Origin: Chara braunii
Taxonomy: Eukaryota; Streptophyta; Charophyceae; Charales; Characeae
Direction: 5' to 3'
Assembly (NCBI GenBank): GCA_003427395.1
Contig: BFEA01000135.1
Span: 507,020 to 532,806 of the forward strand
DNA: 25,787 bases
How positions within the stretch are numbered: the stretch's first letter is position 1; each line of letters begins with the position of its first letter. Both the position numbers and the translations under genes were made by a program. The notes under the pieces are model-generated. The model did not search any database. It was given only the letters and a program-made list of their open reading frames with translations, and was not told the DNA's origin. Shown piece after piece: positions 1-9,296 of the stretch.

Positions 1-795
1 GTAGTGGTCGGATTCTGGACATATGAGAGTTAACCTTCGGTACTCGATCATGTGGTTTATCATGCAGTCGATGGAGGCCCCCTGAGACTCTGTCCCAACC
101 TTCCACTCTCGTAATTTCTCCCTGGTGCTCCCCTACTTCTACGATCCTACTTCAGTGTCTACAACTCAGGACTATCGCCCACTCAGGGGCGACCTTGACC
201 GGACGGCAGTTGCAGGTACCAGGGCTAAAGCAGAGTCCCTACTCAGCCCTAATCGAAGCGTACTCTTACGAGCCCCGTGGCACGGGTACTTCAGGCACTA
301 GGTATGAATGTTTCCTCTAACCGACCGGTCTGTTCACTGCGCATTGACTCGACTTCAAAACTGCGGTAACAACACCTGGCACGACTTTCAAACTGCGGCA
401 ATAACACGTACTCGTAAGCAATGCTTTCGTGTGGGCATTTCCCCACTAACGCTTGCTAAGGGTCAACGCCGCTGTGCCGACAGATGTGACGCGCAGCACA
501 TGCGCTCCTGCCAACGCCGCTATCCTACACATGGACCTGCTACATGCGCTCCTGGCAACGCCACTATTTTTTTTTTTTTTTTTTGCCAGATAAAACCCAT
601 GCGCTCAAGAAAGAGCTTACAGACTCGAATCTGGATAATCCTTGAGCTTGCAACACCACTATTCTACACGGAACCTACATGCTTTTATTTTTTTTCTTCT
701 TCTTTTCTTTTTCCGCTTTCTGCTGGCACGTACTGACTTTCCTTATGTGGCTGTTGTTTTTCCCTCCTTTTCAAATGACAGAAATAAGAGGAATA
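1..795. other. Gene-free stretch with decayed short repeats
   Basis: I recognise no gene here. Between about 510 and 695 three diverged copies of a phrase of the form CAACGCCGCTAT-CTACACATGGACCTGCTACATGC follow one another (starting near 512, 556 and 651), the second interrupted by a T18 run (567-584). The open frame across this stretch (about 308-736) has no recognisable domain and looks like chance. Confidence 0.5.
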
Positions 796-935
796 GTCCT
801 TCAGGCTTCTGCACATCCGTTAAAATTGGAACAATGCAGAGAAGGGTAAAATTTGTAATTTCTAATTAACTAATTTGTAATTAGCATGGCCCCTGCCGAA
901 GGATGACATGCGTAAGTCGAGAAATGGTCCAAAAA
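796..935 (+). pseudogene. U6: U6 snRNA-like copy with a 35-nt internal insertion
   Basis: U6 snRNA is the catalytic spliceosomal RNA. The plus strand shows U6 landmarks in order: CATCCGTTAAAATTGGAAC, then GCAGAGAAG, then TTAGCATGGCCCCTG, GGATGACATGCGTAAGTCGAG and GAAATGGTCC. Between the ACAGAGA-type box and the AGC-containing segment lies an extra 35 nt (845-879), AT-rich, with an 11-nt direct repeat (850-860 and 872-882). Several invariant positions are changed: the box reads GCAGAGA, the 5' stem-loop carries extra bases (CTTCTG), and GCGCAAGG is rearranged to GCCGAAGG. The 3' end runs into A-rich sequence (931-961) instead of a pol III T run, and I see no USE/TATA promoter upstream. This fits a retrocopied pseudogene. 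An intron-bearing functional gene is much less likely, because clean GT-AG removal would not restore the U6 sequence. Confidence 0.8.
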
Positions 936-1985
936 GAAAAAGAACTTAAAAAAGAAAAAAAGAAGGGTGAAGTATGTATTCTAATCAGATCCAAAGTTGA
1001 AACATGCAATGACGCACACTACTGTCATCCGTCCCATAGAACGCATGGTTATTATTAACTGATTACTTAGGCTATCAGAGTGGGCGGGGACCACTTGCCC
1101 GGCCGGGGCCAAAAACAAATAAAAAATACCAAAATCATTTAAATAAATCTTTTTTTTTTTTTTTTTTTTTTTTTGGGGGGGGGGGGGGGGGGGCAGTCAA
1201 GGGTACTCATGATAGTGTTCCAAACAGGATAAAAAGGTATTCAAATAGTTTGCCAAATTCGCCACTGACATTTTCTTTCCACGACTCATCGGAAGCAAAA
1301 TGTTTGGTTCCCAAAAGCACACATCTCACAGTATTATAATGCCGCATAAACCTTTAAGGCTGACTCAAATCCTAGTCCATATGGAGGTAATGCACCCCTC
1401 ACCAGCAACATGTTGAGGAGAGTGAAAAAAGCTACTCGCATCTCTTTCTTCACTAGAAAATCCTCTTTAAACTTTTTAAACTTTAAACCAATTCACCTGG
1501 AAGTTGCCATTTTGTATGTGTGGTGGGCCTGCCTGAGCCATTTTGCTAAATACATTCATTATGGAAAGACCTTCAGAGATCCACGGAAGGGTGTCGCATC
1601 TTGCTGCACGAAACCACCATTCCTGTATATTAGCAAAGTGTGATCTCTATTCATTAGATTCTATGCATTCAATGAATAAAGTACAATGAATAGAGACTTG
1701 ATGAAAATCTAGACAATAGTTTTACTATAAATTTAACTGATCACCGCGTCGTTGTCTTTTTTCTTTTGAAGAAGATCAAACTTCTATTCGCATATGGAAA
1801 TTTATTTTGAGACCGAGAACCTCAGAAACATCCCGGAGAGTAGCTTATTGGGGCCATTATGCAGCTTCGGCTATGCTGGAACTGGGTCCATCATCCCTTT
1901 CCATTTGAAACATTCTTCTGTGTTGACATCAATGAAATTATGAAAGGTCGACAGGAGAGCAAAAGCTGAGCTGAGTTGACAAACT
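936..1985. other. Gene-free stretch; T25-G19 homopolymer junction
   Basis: No coding region is recognisable. The only notable structure is a T run (1150-1174) directly followed by a G run (1175-1193). The short open frame near 1410-1643 lacks any recognisable domain. Confidence 0.5.
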
Positions 1986-2154
1986 GAAAAACCCGCATGC
2001 AATGTTCAAGTACTTCTTGACTTAAAAAGCGACAACATTCCAATGTCAGCCCCCTAAAGACTGGTGGTGAAAAACCCGCCCGCACGCAATGTTTTCAAGC
2101 ACTTGACTTAAAAGCGACAACATGCCAATGTCAGCCCCCTAAAGACTGGTGGGG
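1986..2154. repeat. Tandem duplication of about 84 bp
   Basis: Two adjacent copies (1986-2068 and 2069-2154) share the phrases AAAAACCCGC, GCAATGTT, AAGCGACAACAT and CAATGTCAGCCCCCTAAAG, with small indels. The second copy runs into an inverted repeat (2142-2179). Confidence 0.85.
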
Positions 2155-2179
2155 TTGAAACCACCAAACCACCAGTCTT
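2142..2179. repeat. Inverted repeat, 11-bp perfect arms
   Basis: AAGACTGGTGG (2142-2152) and its exact complement CCACCAGTCTT (2169-2179) flank a 16-nt loop. The left arm is the end of the second copy of the 84-bp tandem repeat, so the hairpin arose from or next to that duplication. Confidence 0.8.
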
Positions 2180-2380
2180 ACTGAAGCTGTATTATGCTGA
2201 ACCTCTTGCCAGCCGGACACTGAGTTGCTGGACTGGCATGCAATCAAGCCGAGGGTGACAGGCGTTCATGGGGCCTGTACATCAAACCGGCCCAGATGGC
2301 TGTGCCTGCATTAAAAAGAAAAAAGACTGGTCTAAGTAAGGTGTGCAACTTTCAAAAGTATACCCTTCTAAAGAGCTCCC

Positions 2381-2458
2381 TGCGGGGAGATGCGGGGAGA
2401 TGCGGGGAGATGCGGGCAGATGCCATGCATCTATCTCGCCTCAGAACTTTGAATGGCG

Positions 2459-2505
<47 letters not shown>
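2381..2505. repeat. 10-mer tandem repeat followed by (GA)n
   Basis: TGCGGGGAGA is repeated four times at 2381-2420 (the last copy has one change). After 40 bases of ordinary sequence a pure (AG)n tract occupies 2463-2505. Confidence 0.95.
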
Positions 2506-2507
<2 letters not shown>

Positions 2508-3231
2508 CACCCTATGCATACATGAAGTTAGGTGTTATATTCCCCCTCTATCCCAACTCTAATATGCAGCAGCCGGTCTGGATGACGCTTGTAGATTCTA
2601 GTTGAGGGAAATGTTGCTATTTTTATGTGTTCATTGAACTTCATCCCTATTAATGAATCAAATTGATTTATTGCAAATGGGCGCATGCATGGTGCATTCC
2701 AGCAAGACCTATGAATGCACTGGACCACCTTTTTGCATTACATGCAGTCAACGATCGTATCCATGGATCCCATGTCAACAAGAACTGGGGGAAGATAGCA
2801 ATCAAGGCTTTGGAATGATGTGGACGTAAGCCTCGACATATCCTTTAAGCCACGCCGTGACATTTGTGACCTCAGTAGGCAGTTGCACGCTTTGGCCTTT
2901 CTGGACTTCCAATGAAACAACTGCGGAAAGGGCTGAGGCCTTGAATATACTTTTTTATATATTGTCCCAAGTACAGTTGTGTATCTGAGTCTTTCTCCTC
3001 TCCCTCTCATCCGACTGTCTCTGCTGTTGCTCATCAAGACATCTCTTCCTTGGGTTCTTGGCTTTGGCATAACCTCATGACTGGGCCGGTTATCTGTGAG
3101 GGTGGCGATCTTGCCCTTTAGAAACCATTCCCTCTGGAATGTGCATTTCTTGCTTGCTTGTGCTTCTGGCTGTGGTTCATAGGAGCTGCTATCGCTATCT
3201 TTTGCCATCTGCTTTGGACTTCAGTCTCCAC
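2506..3231. other. No recognised gene; possible 3' tail of the LINE
   Basis: A minus-strand open frame spans 2738-3208 (156 codons). I recognise no domain in it. It lies directly downstream, in LINE orientation, of the zinc-finger-like segment at 3480-3545, so it may be untranslated or C-terminal LINE sequence. No poly(A) boundary is evident. Confidence 0.3.
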
Positions 3232-3718
3232 CTTAGTCAGGAGTAGAGACCGCATTTCTTCTCGTGCCACGCTTGTTCCCTCGATTGTCAATATGCATCT
3301 GCGTTTGACCCCAGAGTGCCAATTTCCCGGGCAGATTGAACCCGACTTCCCTGCTGCCCTTGATGTTACGGGGGGTGTTAGCGAAGAGTAGGATAGTTAG
3401 GGGGGATGGTGGGAGGTGGTGTTGCGAAGAGGATCGACCAAAGTTCCGGAATCTTGTTCCAGATCCGGGTCGCTTCCCCGGACAGAAGAGAAGGCAGTGG
3501 GGTATGTCTTCGGGTACGTTGTTGTTGTTACACAGCATGCAGGATGCTGAGCTGTCTGGGTCTCTAAGTGGTTCCTTCTCTTGCGAAGCCACTGCATTGG
3601 TTCACAGGGAAGGCTGCTTGAGCTATGAGCCACTGCATGGTAAGGATTCTGATCGGTCTGATGAGAACGTATTTGGTCCATGGGAGGGTGAGGGGGACCG
3701 CGGGGTCTAAGTGGAGGA
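3232..3718 (-). mobile_element. LINE-like element, C-terminal zinc-finger segment (fragment A)
   Basis: On the minus strand the stretch near 3480-3545 encodes CMLCNNNNVPEDIPHCLLFC, a C-x2-C ... H ... C pattern like the zinc-finger-type region (zf-RVT) found after the reverse transcriptase of many plant and algal non-LTR retrotransposons. The frame reading up to the gypsy 5' LTR (positions 3718 back to about 3400) includes HPPLRPRGPPHPPMDQ; a frameshift separates it from the zinc-finger frame. The segment ends exactly at the gypsy insertion point (3718/3719) and resumes at 13432 on the other side. It is broken and not functional. Assignment to the same LINE as fragments B and C rests on strand, order and frame continuity. 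Confidence 0.6.
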
Positions 3719-4928
3719 TGCAATGACTTGCTGATTTCTGCTGTCGAGATTGACTGCGAGGCTGTATACTAACCTGTAGGGTTAGTCCTGTAATTTTGTT
3801 TGGCTGAGGGCTAACCGAGAGATCCGCCTGTGTGGAAATTTGTGAGGGACAGATCTGNTGTATACTAACCTGTAGGGTTAGTCCTGTAATTTTGTTTGGC
3901 TGAGGGCTAACCGAGAGATCCGCCTGTGTGGAAATTTGTGAGGGACAGATCTGTAATTTNTGAAAAATACAGACCTGGTACTAACCGAGTTCCTACAGCT
4001 ACCCTAACTGCCTATAGCAGGCCCGGGCTACCCTAGGACAGACAGGTCCTAAGNGGCCTATACTGCTATTCGGTCCTATNGCCTATAGCCGGGTCCGGTA
4101 GAGGCCGAGAGGCCGAAACAACACCGGTATCGGTAGGTCCAGTCAGTCCGGTCTAGGTCTAGGCTAGAGTAGAGAGTCTATAAGTCCTGGAGGAAAATCG
4201 TTTCGAGACTTTTGGCTTTTCATTTTTCGCGTGCAGCGTTGGTGGCCAACGAAGTCTTGCAGCGCTGAATGTCCACAGCGGCACCTGAGACATCAGCCGG
4301 GGTGAAGCAGCCATAGCCGATCCATCTGAGACAGCCATAGCTGGGGCTGTGCTCAGNGCATCTATCCCCTGGGGATATCTGCGTGAGGGAGGACTATCGG
4401 AGGCTCTTCATAGAGTACATGTGGGTACTAGTGCTGCGGTAGCAGCCAGGCAGCCATAGCTGCCTTCTTCGTCGTCAGAGTGACTCTTCGGCACTAAGAC
4501 TACTTCGCTGTTCATGATCTGCATCTGGGTGTATGGCGCTGGCCTCTGGGAGGCTGTTTCAGTGCAGCGCTAGACTCTGGGGTTGTAGTAGTGAGTGGAG
4601 TGTGTGGTACTTGAGTGGCGAGACACTGGGTAAACTCTGGAACGATAATTGGGGTTAATTGTGTGAGTTGGCTCATCATCTGGGTTACTTTNTAATTGTG
4701 ATCTTCGCAGTGTCATCCTGTGATTGGTTGTGGGGAGTTTATTAGAGAGAGAGAACACTGTGTGTATTCTCCCCATCAGTGCATGGTTGCTATTCCGCTA
4801 TTTATCTCTGGTCTGTGTGTAGGTGGACTCTGTCTCTTCCTCCCCTTTCTCTCATGCATGTATGGGCGTGTGTGAGTGTTTCAGGGTGTGAGTGGCAATC
4901 GAATTGTCAAACAACCAAGTTCATAACA
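3719..4928 (+). repeat. 5' LTR of the gypsy element
   Basis: 1210 bp, starting TGCAATG and ending CATAACA. The first 139 bases match 12001-12139 and the last 330 or so match 13100-13431, with about ten differences. The LTR contains a 95-bp exact duplication on both sides of a single N (3763-3857 and 3859-3953) and further single Ns at 3960, 4054, 4080, 4357 and 4692. The duplication is probably a scaffolding artefact, so the true LTR may be about 95 bp shorter here. Confidence 0.95.
4178..4185 (+). promoter_or_regulatory. TATA-like box in the LTR
   Basis: CTATAAGT lies in the middle of the LTR, where the U3/R border of a Ty3/gypsy element is expected. It is the best TATA candidate I see. The call rests on a short motif and position only. 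Confidence 0.35.
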
Positions 4929-4930
4929 GT

Positions 4931-4943
4931 TAGTATCAAAATG
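4931..4943 (+). other. Degraded primer binding site (initiator tRNA-Met type)
   Basis: Two bases after the 5' LTR the sequence TAGTATCAAAA matches 8 of 11 positions of TGGTATCAGAG, the usual primer site complementary to the 3' end of initiator tRNA-Met. All three mismatches are G to A. Position immediately after the LTR supports the call. Confidence 0.6.
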
Positions 4944-6471
4944 AAGATTGGACTTAGAGCCCAGAGGGTTTAGCGCAACAGGGGCACCTTCTTCATCTGG
5001 CCCTAACTGGCAAGAAGATCCATGGTGGTTCTCCATCTCCAGTGACTATCAGCAGGGAAGAAGGAATACAAGTGGTGATTGCAGGAATATCAGTCTGCGA
5101 TTGATCAGGCACCCTGAGCCTGTCTATGTGCCTGACAGGAAGTGGCGAGAACAGGGTTATTTCGCCATCCACCGTCCTGACTTCAGTTGATGACTGGGTC
5201 TAGGGTGGCGAAATTTACCCTAATCCAGTGATTACTCAGTGGCGGTTTCATTCCCAGTGTAGCGCTGAGGGAGGATTGATCCCAAGATCGCCTCTTGCTA
5301 AATTAACCCTACTCAGGGCTAAATTTAGCACTAGCGGCTTATACCTGCAGTGGCGAGAAATCTTCATGAGAGTTTTTCTCTCGCCACTGAGCCAGATTCA
5401 GGGAATCTTAGGGTGTGGGGTGAATCGCCACATCATACTGGAGCAGATCGTCAAGTTTCAGGAGATTTTGTACCTGGGAAGCTCTGGAAGACTGTCTGCA
5501 AGTACTGGCGAGACCAGGGTTGGCAGCCATAGCGAAAGCTTCATCATCCACTGAGGGTTATACTTCAAGTGAGTGCGTTCCATATGAATCCCTGAGTAGC
5601 GATTAGTATAGCATCAGTAGAAATAGGAGTAATGGTCTGTCTGTCAGTAGTGTAACAATCGTGAAATTGTCAGACTGAAAGACAGCCATATCCATTTTTT
5701 TCCTCCCTACCCTGACTCATATCTCTCCATCTATTGACCTGTTCTGACTCAAAATTGTTTTGGGACTGCTTGACAGTATTGCGCTGCATCCTGTATGTTC
5801 ATTCTGTGAATTCTGTATTGAAAAAGTAGTGATACTGTGGATTTGAGTTTTGCGCTGGGTCTATTTATAGTCTAGGCTATCTAGGGTCAGTCGCAACTCA
5901 AAATCTAGCCGTCAGAATTCAAGTCTGTCAGTCTGGGGTGAATCGCAATTCTATTTTTATCCCCCCTGCTAAAGCGCTAGTCCAGAAACACTGTATTTGG
6001 GTCATAACAAGGTATGCCTGAAATTCGCCATATCTGGGTGTATTTCTGTTGATGTCAACAGTGGCGAAATTTGAGTTTGGGGCTGTCAGGGTCTAGTTTA
6101 CCAAATCGCTGCTACTTGTAATCCTGTTTCAGTTAATTCTTGCCTGTTTCCTTTAATACTACTAATTCTTTTTGCTTTCTGATGGGCTTTGGAATGTTAG
6201 TGACCCTTGGAATGCTGTGAATGTGCATCCTGCAACTACAGTGAAAGTTTAGTGTCAGGTAGAGGAAATCGTTAGTGAATGATTTTACTAGACATTCAGT
6301 CAACGTGACTACTGACCCCAGTGGCCCTATTCCAACCTTAACCGCTTGTGCCCACTGACCCACATTGCTCTGCGAATTGACAGTGCAGCGAATTTTGAGA
6401 GTCTGTGTGTAGTGCAAATCGCTGCACCTCCTGCTGTTTTACTTTGTTTGTTTTGTGTTCTGAGAGGGAAA
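4944..6471 (+). other. Untranslated leader of the gypsy element with TGGCGA motifs
   Basis: No retrotransposon domain is recognisable in this 1.5-kb leader. The hexamer TGGCGA or its complement TCGCCA occurs nine times (5143, 5162, 5206, 5351, 5381, 5425, 5506, 6025, 6062), where less than one would be expected by chance. Two of the copies form a hairpin at 5348-5389. Packaging and dimerisation signals of LTR elements usually lie in this interval, but no function is shown here. Confidence 0.6.
5348..5389 (+). repeat. Leader hairpin, 11-bp perfect stem
   Basis: CAGTGGCGAGA (5348-5358) is exactly complementary to TCTCGCCACTG (5379-5389), with a 20-nt loop. Each arm carries one TGGCGA motif. 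A second, imperfect pair AAATTCGCCA / TGGCGAAATTT lies at 6021-6030 and 6062-6072. Confidence 0.85.
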
Positions 6472-8112
6472 ATGTCAGAAACCGCTGACACAGGTGCAGG
6501 GCATGTGGAGGTAGTGGTTAAGGATGAGGCCCAGGCCTCACCCTCAACTCCACCTCCCCCTCCTCTGACCCCTGCGCAGGGGCGCAAGAAGGAGATTCAA
6601 GAGAAACTGCGAGAGCAACAGGCACTGCTCGCAGAGGCAGAGAGATAAGAGGCTGCAGAGCTGGAAGTTGCAACAGATGCTTCGAGGAAAGAGCATCTGC
6701 TGCAGCAGGCTCAAAAGACTTTTGCGGATACCACAGTGGCCCAGTGTACAAGGGACTTGGCTGAGCTGGTACTTTTGCAGGACAAACTTACAGCCAGCCA
6801 TTTCACAAATTGGGATGAGAGGATCCAACGGCTGGAGACAAGAGTGGCTGATCTGGGAACTCAGCAGTCAAAGATCCTGGATGCCATCCAGAATCTGACT
6901 GCTCAGTTAACAGCAGCCAACGTCATCAGGCCCCTGCTCCCTGTGGCCTCCTCTCTGAAGCCCAAGAAGCCTTCTCAGCCCCCTTCTCCACCTCCTTCTC
7001 CACCTCCTAAGTCTCCTCATTCTTCGCACAGATCTTCTCCCTCAATCTCCTCCCAGGCCAAAGCCACACCTCCTCCCACCTTTGCTGCTGTTGTTGCTGG
7101 GGACCACAGAGGTCCCAAGATTCCTGCCCCCAGCAAATTCAGGGGGGATGACCCCAAGATTGATGTGGGGGACTGGACCGCTGGAACCCGGGCCTATCTG
7201 AAGGGGTTCCAGTGTCCAGAGCAGCAAAAGGTGGCTACCGTTGTGGGCCTGCTGGAGGGGCCTGCCCAGAAATAGGCTACCTCCACAGCAAGTGCCCAGG
7301 GCAAGACTTTGGAGGACTGGGCATTGGCACTGGGGGCTGACAAGCTTTTGCAGGCCCTGGAAGACTGGTTTGCAGACAAAGAAAGAGTCCGCAAGGCTGC
7401 TGATAAAATTGTACGCCTGGGCCAGCAGCGTTACAGCGGCAGTCTGCAGGCCTTGTTTGCTGAATTTGAACAGCTAACTTCCACCCCTGGAGTGGTTATG
7501 TCTGCAGATGACTTGTTGACTAACTTTTGCAGGGCTGTGCCTGAAAAGTTCTGTGTTGCTTCGTACAGCGCCGGTCACAAGGATTGGAGATCGTTTGGAT
7601 GTGCAGCACTGGACATTAAAGCCAAGCTTCATGTCCAGGCCCCCTCCAGTGATAGGAGGAGAGGCACCTTCCCTCGCGGTGGTAGAAAGGGAAAGGCGGC
7701 CTTTGCTTATGCAGGTTCTGGATCAGCCTCTGAGACATGATCCCAGCCTGGTTCACCGCCTGCTGGGACTGTTTCAACTGCTGTTCCAGATGTTGCAGCA
7801 GTTGTCCAGTAGCTGCAGGCTGCGCTGGGGGCATTCCAAAAGGCCGGGTCTGCCTCCAGCACAGCCTCCAGCAGCAAGGGGAAGAGCTAGGGACGTCGCT
7901 CTTCAACCCCTGCCCGACGCCCAAATCTGCCACGTGACGTCCATTTTCCAGCAGACCCCCTCAATCCTAACACCCTTCCCTGGCATGATTTGAAGATCCA
8001 TGAAAGGGTGTGGAGGAAGAGGAAAGAAAGGGGAGTCTGCTTGAGGTGTGAAGGACAGTATTTTCTCAAGGACTGTCCTTACATGCCCAGTCCAGCTCAG
8101 TCAAAAAACTGA
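6472..8112 (+). pseudogene. gag: gag of the gypsy element, one frame with five premature stops
   Basis: Gag is the capsid and nucleic-acid-binding precursor. From ATG 6472 (MSETADTGAGHVEV) one frame runs about 546 codons to TGA 8110 without any indel, but it is cut by TAA 6646, TAG 7273, TGA 7738, TAG 7810 and TAG 7888. In order: an acidic N-terminus, a charged coiled-coil-like stretch (GRKKEIQEKLREQQALLAEA and onward to about codon 145), a Pro/Ser-rich linker (PPSPPPSPPPKSP), a capsid-like region starting about KIPAPSKFRGDDP, and near the end a degenerate zinc knuckle (8038-8076). The knuckle reads CLRCEGQYFLKDC: the usual CCHC histidine is Tyr and one spacer residue is missing. The frame ends at a slippery site (8103-8109) leading into protease. 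Confidence 0.85.
8103..8109 (+). promoter_or_regulatory. Canonical -1 frameshift heptamer A AAA AAC at the gag-pro junction
   Basis: In the gag frame the codons are TCA AAA AAC TGA, so the heptamer A AAA AAC sits in the correct phase directly before the gag stop. The -1 frame continues without interruption into the protease frame to 8756. Downstream stems are possible: CTGGAG (8121-8126) with CTCCAG (8138-8143), and GAAGCTG (8111-8117) with CAGCTTC (8170-8176). Confidence 0.75.
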
Positions 8113-8759
8113 AGCTGAACCTGGAGACAACAGTTCCCTCCAGTGCTGCAACTGCGTCTGCAGCTGCAGCAGCTTCAGTTGAGACTTCTTCCTTTCCATC
8201 CAGTATGGAAACTGCACGGGCAGCATCCTTCACGTATGAGGATCCTGACCCGGATCAGGAACTGGACCAATTTGAGTCGCAGGCTCTTGCTGCTTTTTTC
8301 TTTCATCTGAAGGAACAAAAGCAGACCAAGTCTGAACTCATCCTGCTTCGGCCCCTGATCAACCACACCAGGATCAAGGGGTTATTGGACTGTGGAGGCA
8401 CCCAAAATTTCATGTCTCCCAGTGCAGTCAAAAAATTGCATCTGGGCATGAAAGTGGTGCAACCGCAGCAACCGCTGCAGGTCAGGATAGGTGACTCCAC
8501 TGTTCTAACCATCAGGGAGAAGGTAAGGGGTATCCCTGTCACCTTCGACAGCGCTGGAGAAGTCAGACATAGTGTGAACTTCTACATCTTCCCTGATTTA
8601 CCCTTTGATCTGGTTTTCTCTATGCAGTGGTTGAGAGCAGTCAACCCAAGGATCGATTGGCAGATCCCCAAGGTTGAGCTGCCAAACAACAAGGGGGTGT
8701 ATCAGCCTTGTATGATTGCAGCTGATCACCACCCTAGGACACATCCTGCTTCTGCTTGA
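8103..8759 (+). pseudogene. pro: Protease (pro) domain of the gypsy element
   Basis: A retropepsin-type aspartic protease cleaves the Gag-Pol precursor. The frame is open from the slippery site to TGA 8757 (about 218 codons). After an Ala/Ser-rich linker comes the protease core: LLDCGGTQNFMSPSAVKKL, with the catalytic Asp at 8388-8390. The usual D-S/T-G triad reads D-C-G, followed by Gly where Ala is usual. The flap and C-terminal region (VRIGDSTVLTIREKVRGIPV, then LPFDLVFSMQWLRAVNPRID) resemble Ty3/gypsy protease ends (D-x-x-L-G-M-x-WL), here with FSMQWL. The domain itself is uninterrupted, and the RT that follows is in another frame. Confidence 0.8.
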
Positions 8760-9296
8760 GAGCGAGAGAGTTTTATGCTCTCTCACGCCAGTATGACCAT
8801 GAGCGTCTGTTTATAGCTCTGATCAAGCAGACAAATGCTCCCACTACTCCCTGTCCTCCCGAGATACAGCAGGTTGTGGACCAGTATGCTGATCTGATGC
8901 AGGAGCCCTTTGGACTACCCAACCGGCCAATCAAGCATCACATTGAGCTGCTGCCTGGAGCGGTCCCCAAAGGGCCGCATCTACAGGATGTCACCTGTTG
9001 AGCTTGAGGAGCTCAGGCGACAGCTTGAGACCCTGACCAGCAAGGGCTAGATCAGGCCCAACACTTCTGAATTCGGTGCTCCAGTCCTCTTTGTTCCAAA
9101 GGGGAGCGACGAGTTCAGAATGTGCATAGACTACAGGGGTCTCAACAAGATCACTAGAAAGAGCACAGAGCCACTTCCTAGGATCGATGACCTTCTGGAT
9201 ATGGTCCAGGGCTGTACCATCTTCAGCAAAGTCGACCTCAAGTCTGGGTACCACCAGATTGAGATGGCAGAGGAGGGACGTCCACAAGAGTTGCTG
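8756..9296 (+). pseudogene. RT N-terminal region, first (extra) copy
   Basis: This stretch encodes the start of the reverse transcriptase. PPEIQQVVDQYADLMQE is followed by KHHIELLPGAVPKG in one frame, and after an extra G in the GGGCC run near 8970 the sequence continues in another frame (MSPVELEELRRQLETLTSKG). TAG 9048 follows, then APVLFVPKGSDEFRMCIDYR and the FSKVDLKSGYHQIEM motif. The segment 8918-9296 is repeated with about 97% identity as 9297-9675, so this RT start is present twice. The first copy ends just before the region that would carry the catalytic YLDD and is therefore a dead duplicate. Confidence 0.85.

Noticed and set aside
308-736. Plus-strand open frame of 142 codons
   Set aside because: No domain, it crosses a T18 run and short degenerate repeats, and composition is atypical for a gene.
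845-883. Spliceosomal intron in U6 (GTAAAA...ATTAG)
   Set aside because: A GT-AG excision would also remove the conserved ATTAG of U6; precise restoration needs removal of a GG...TA segment. The other U6 positions are also mutated.
2738-3208. Minus-strand 156-codon frame as an independent gene
   Set aside because: No domain recognised and position fits LINE 3' sequence; reported only as possible LINE tail.
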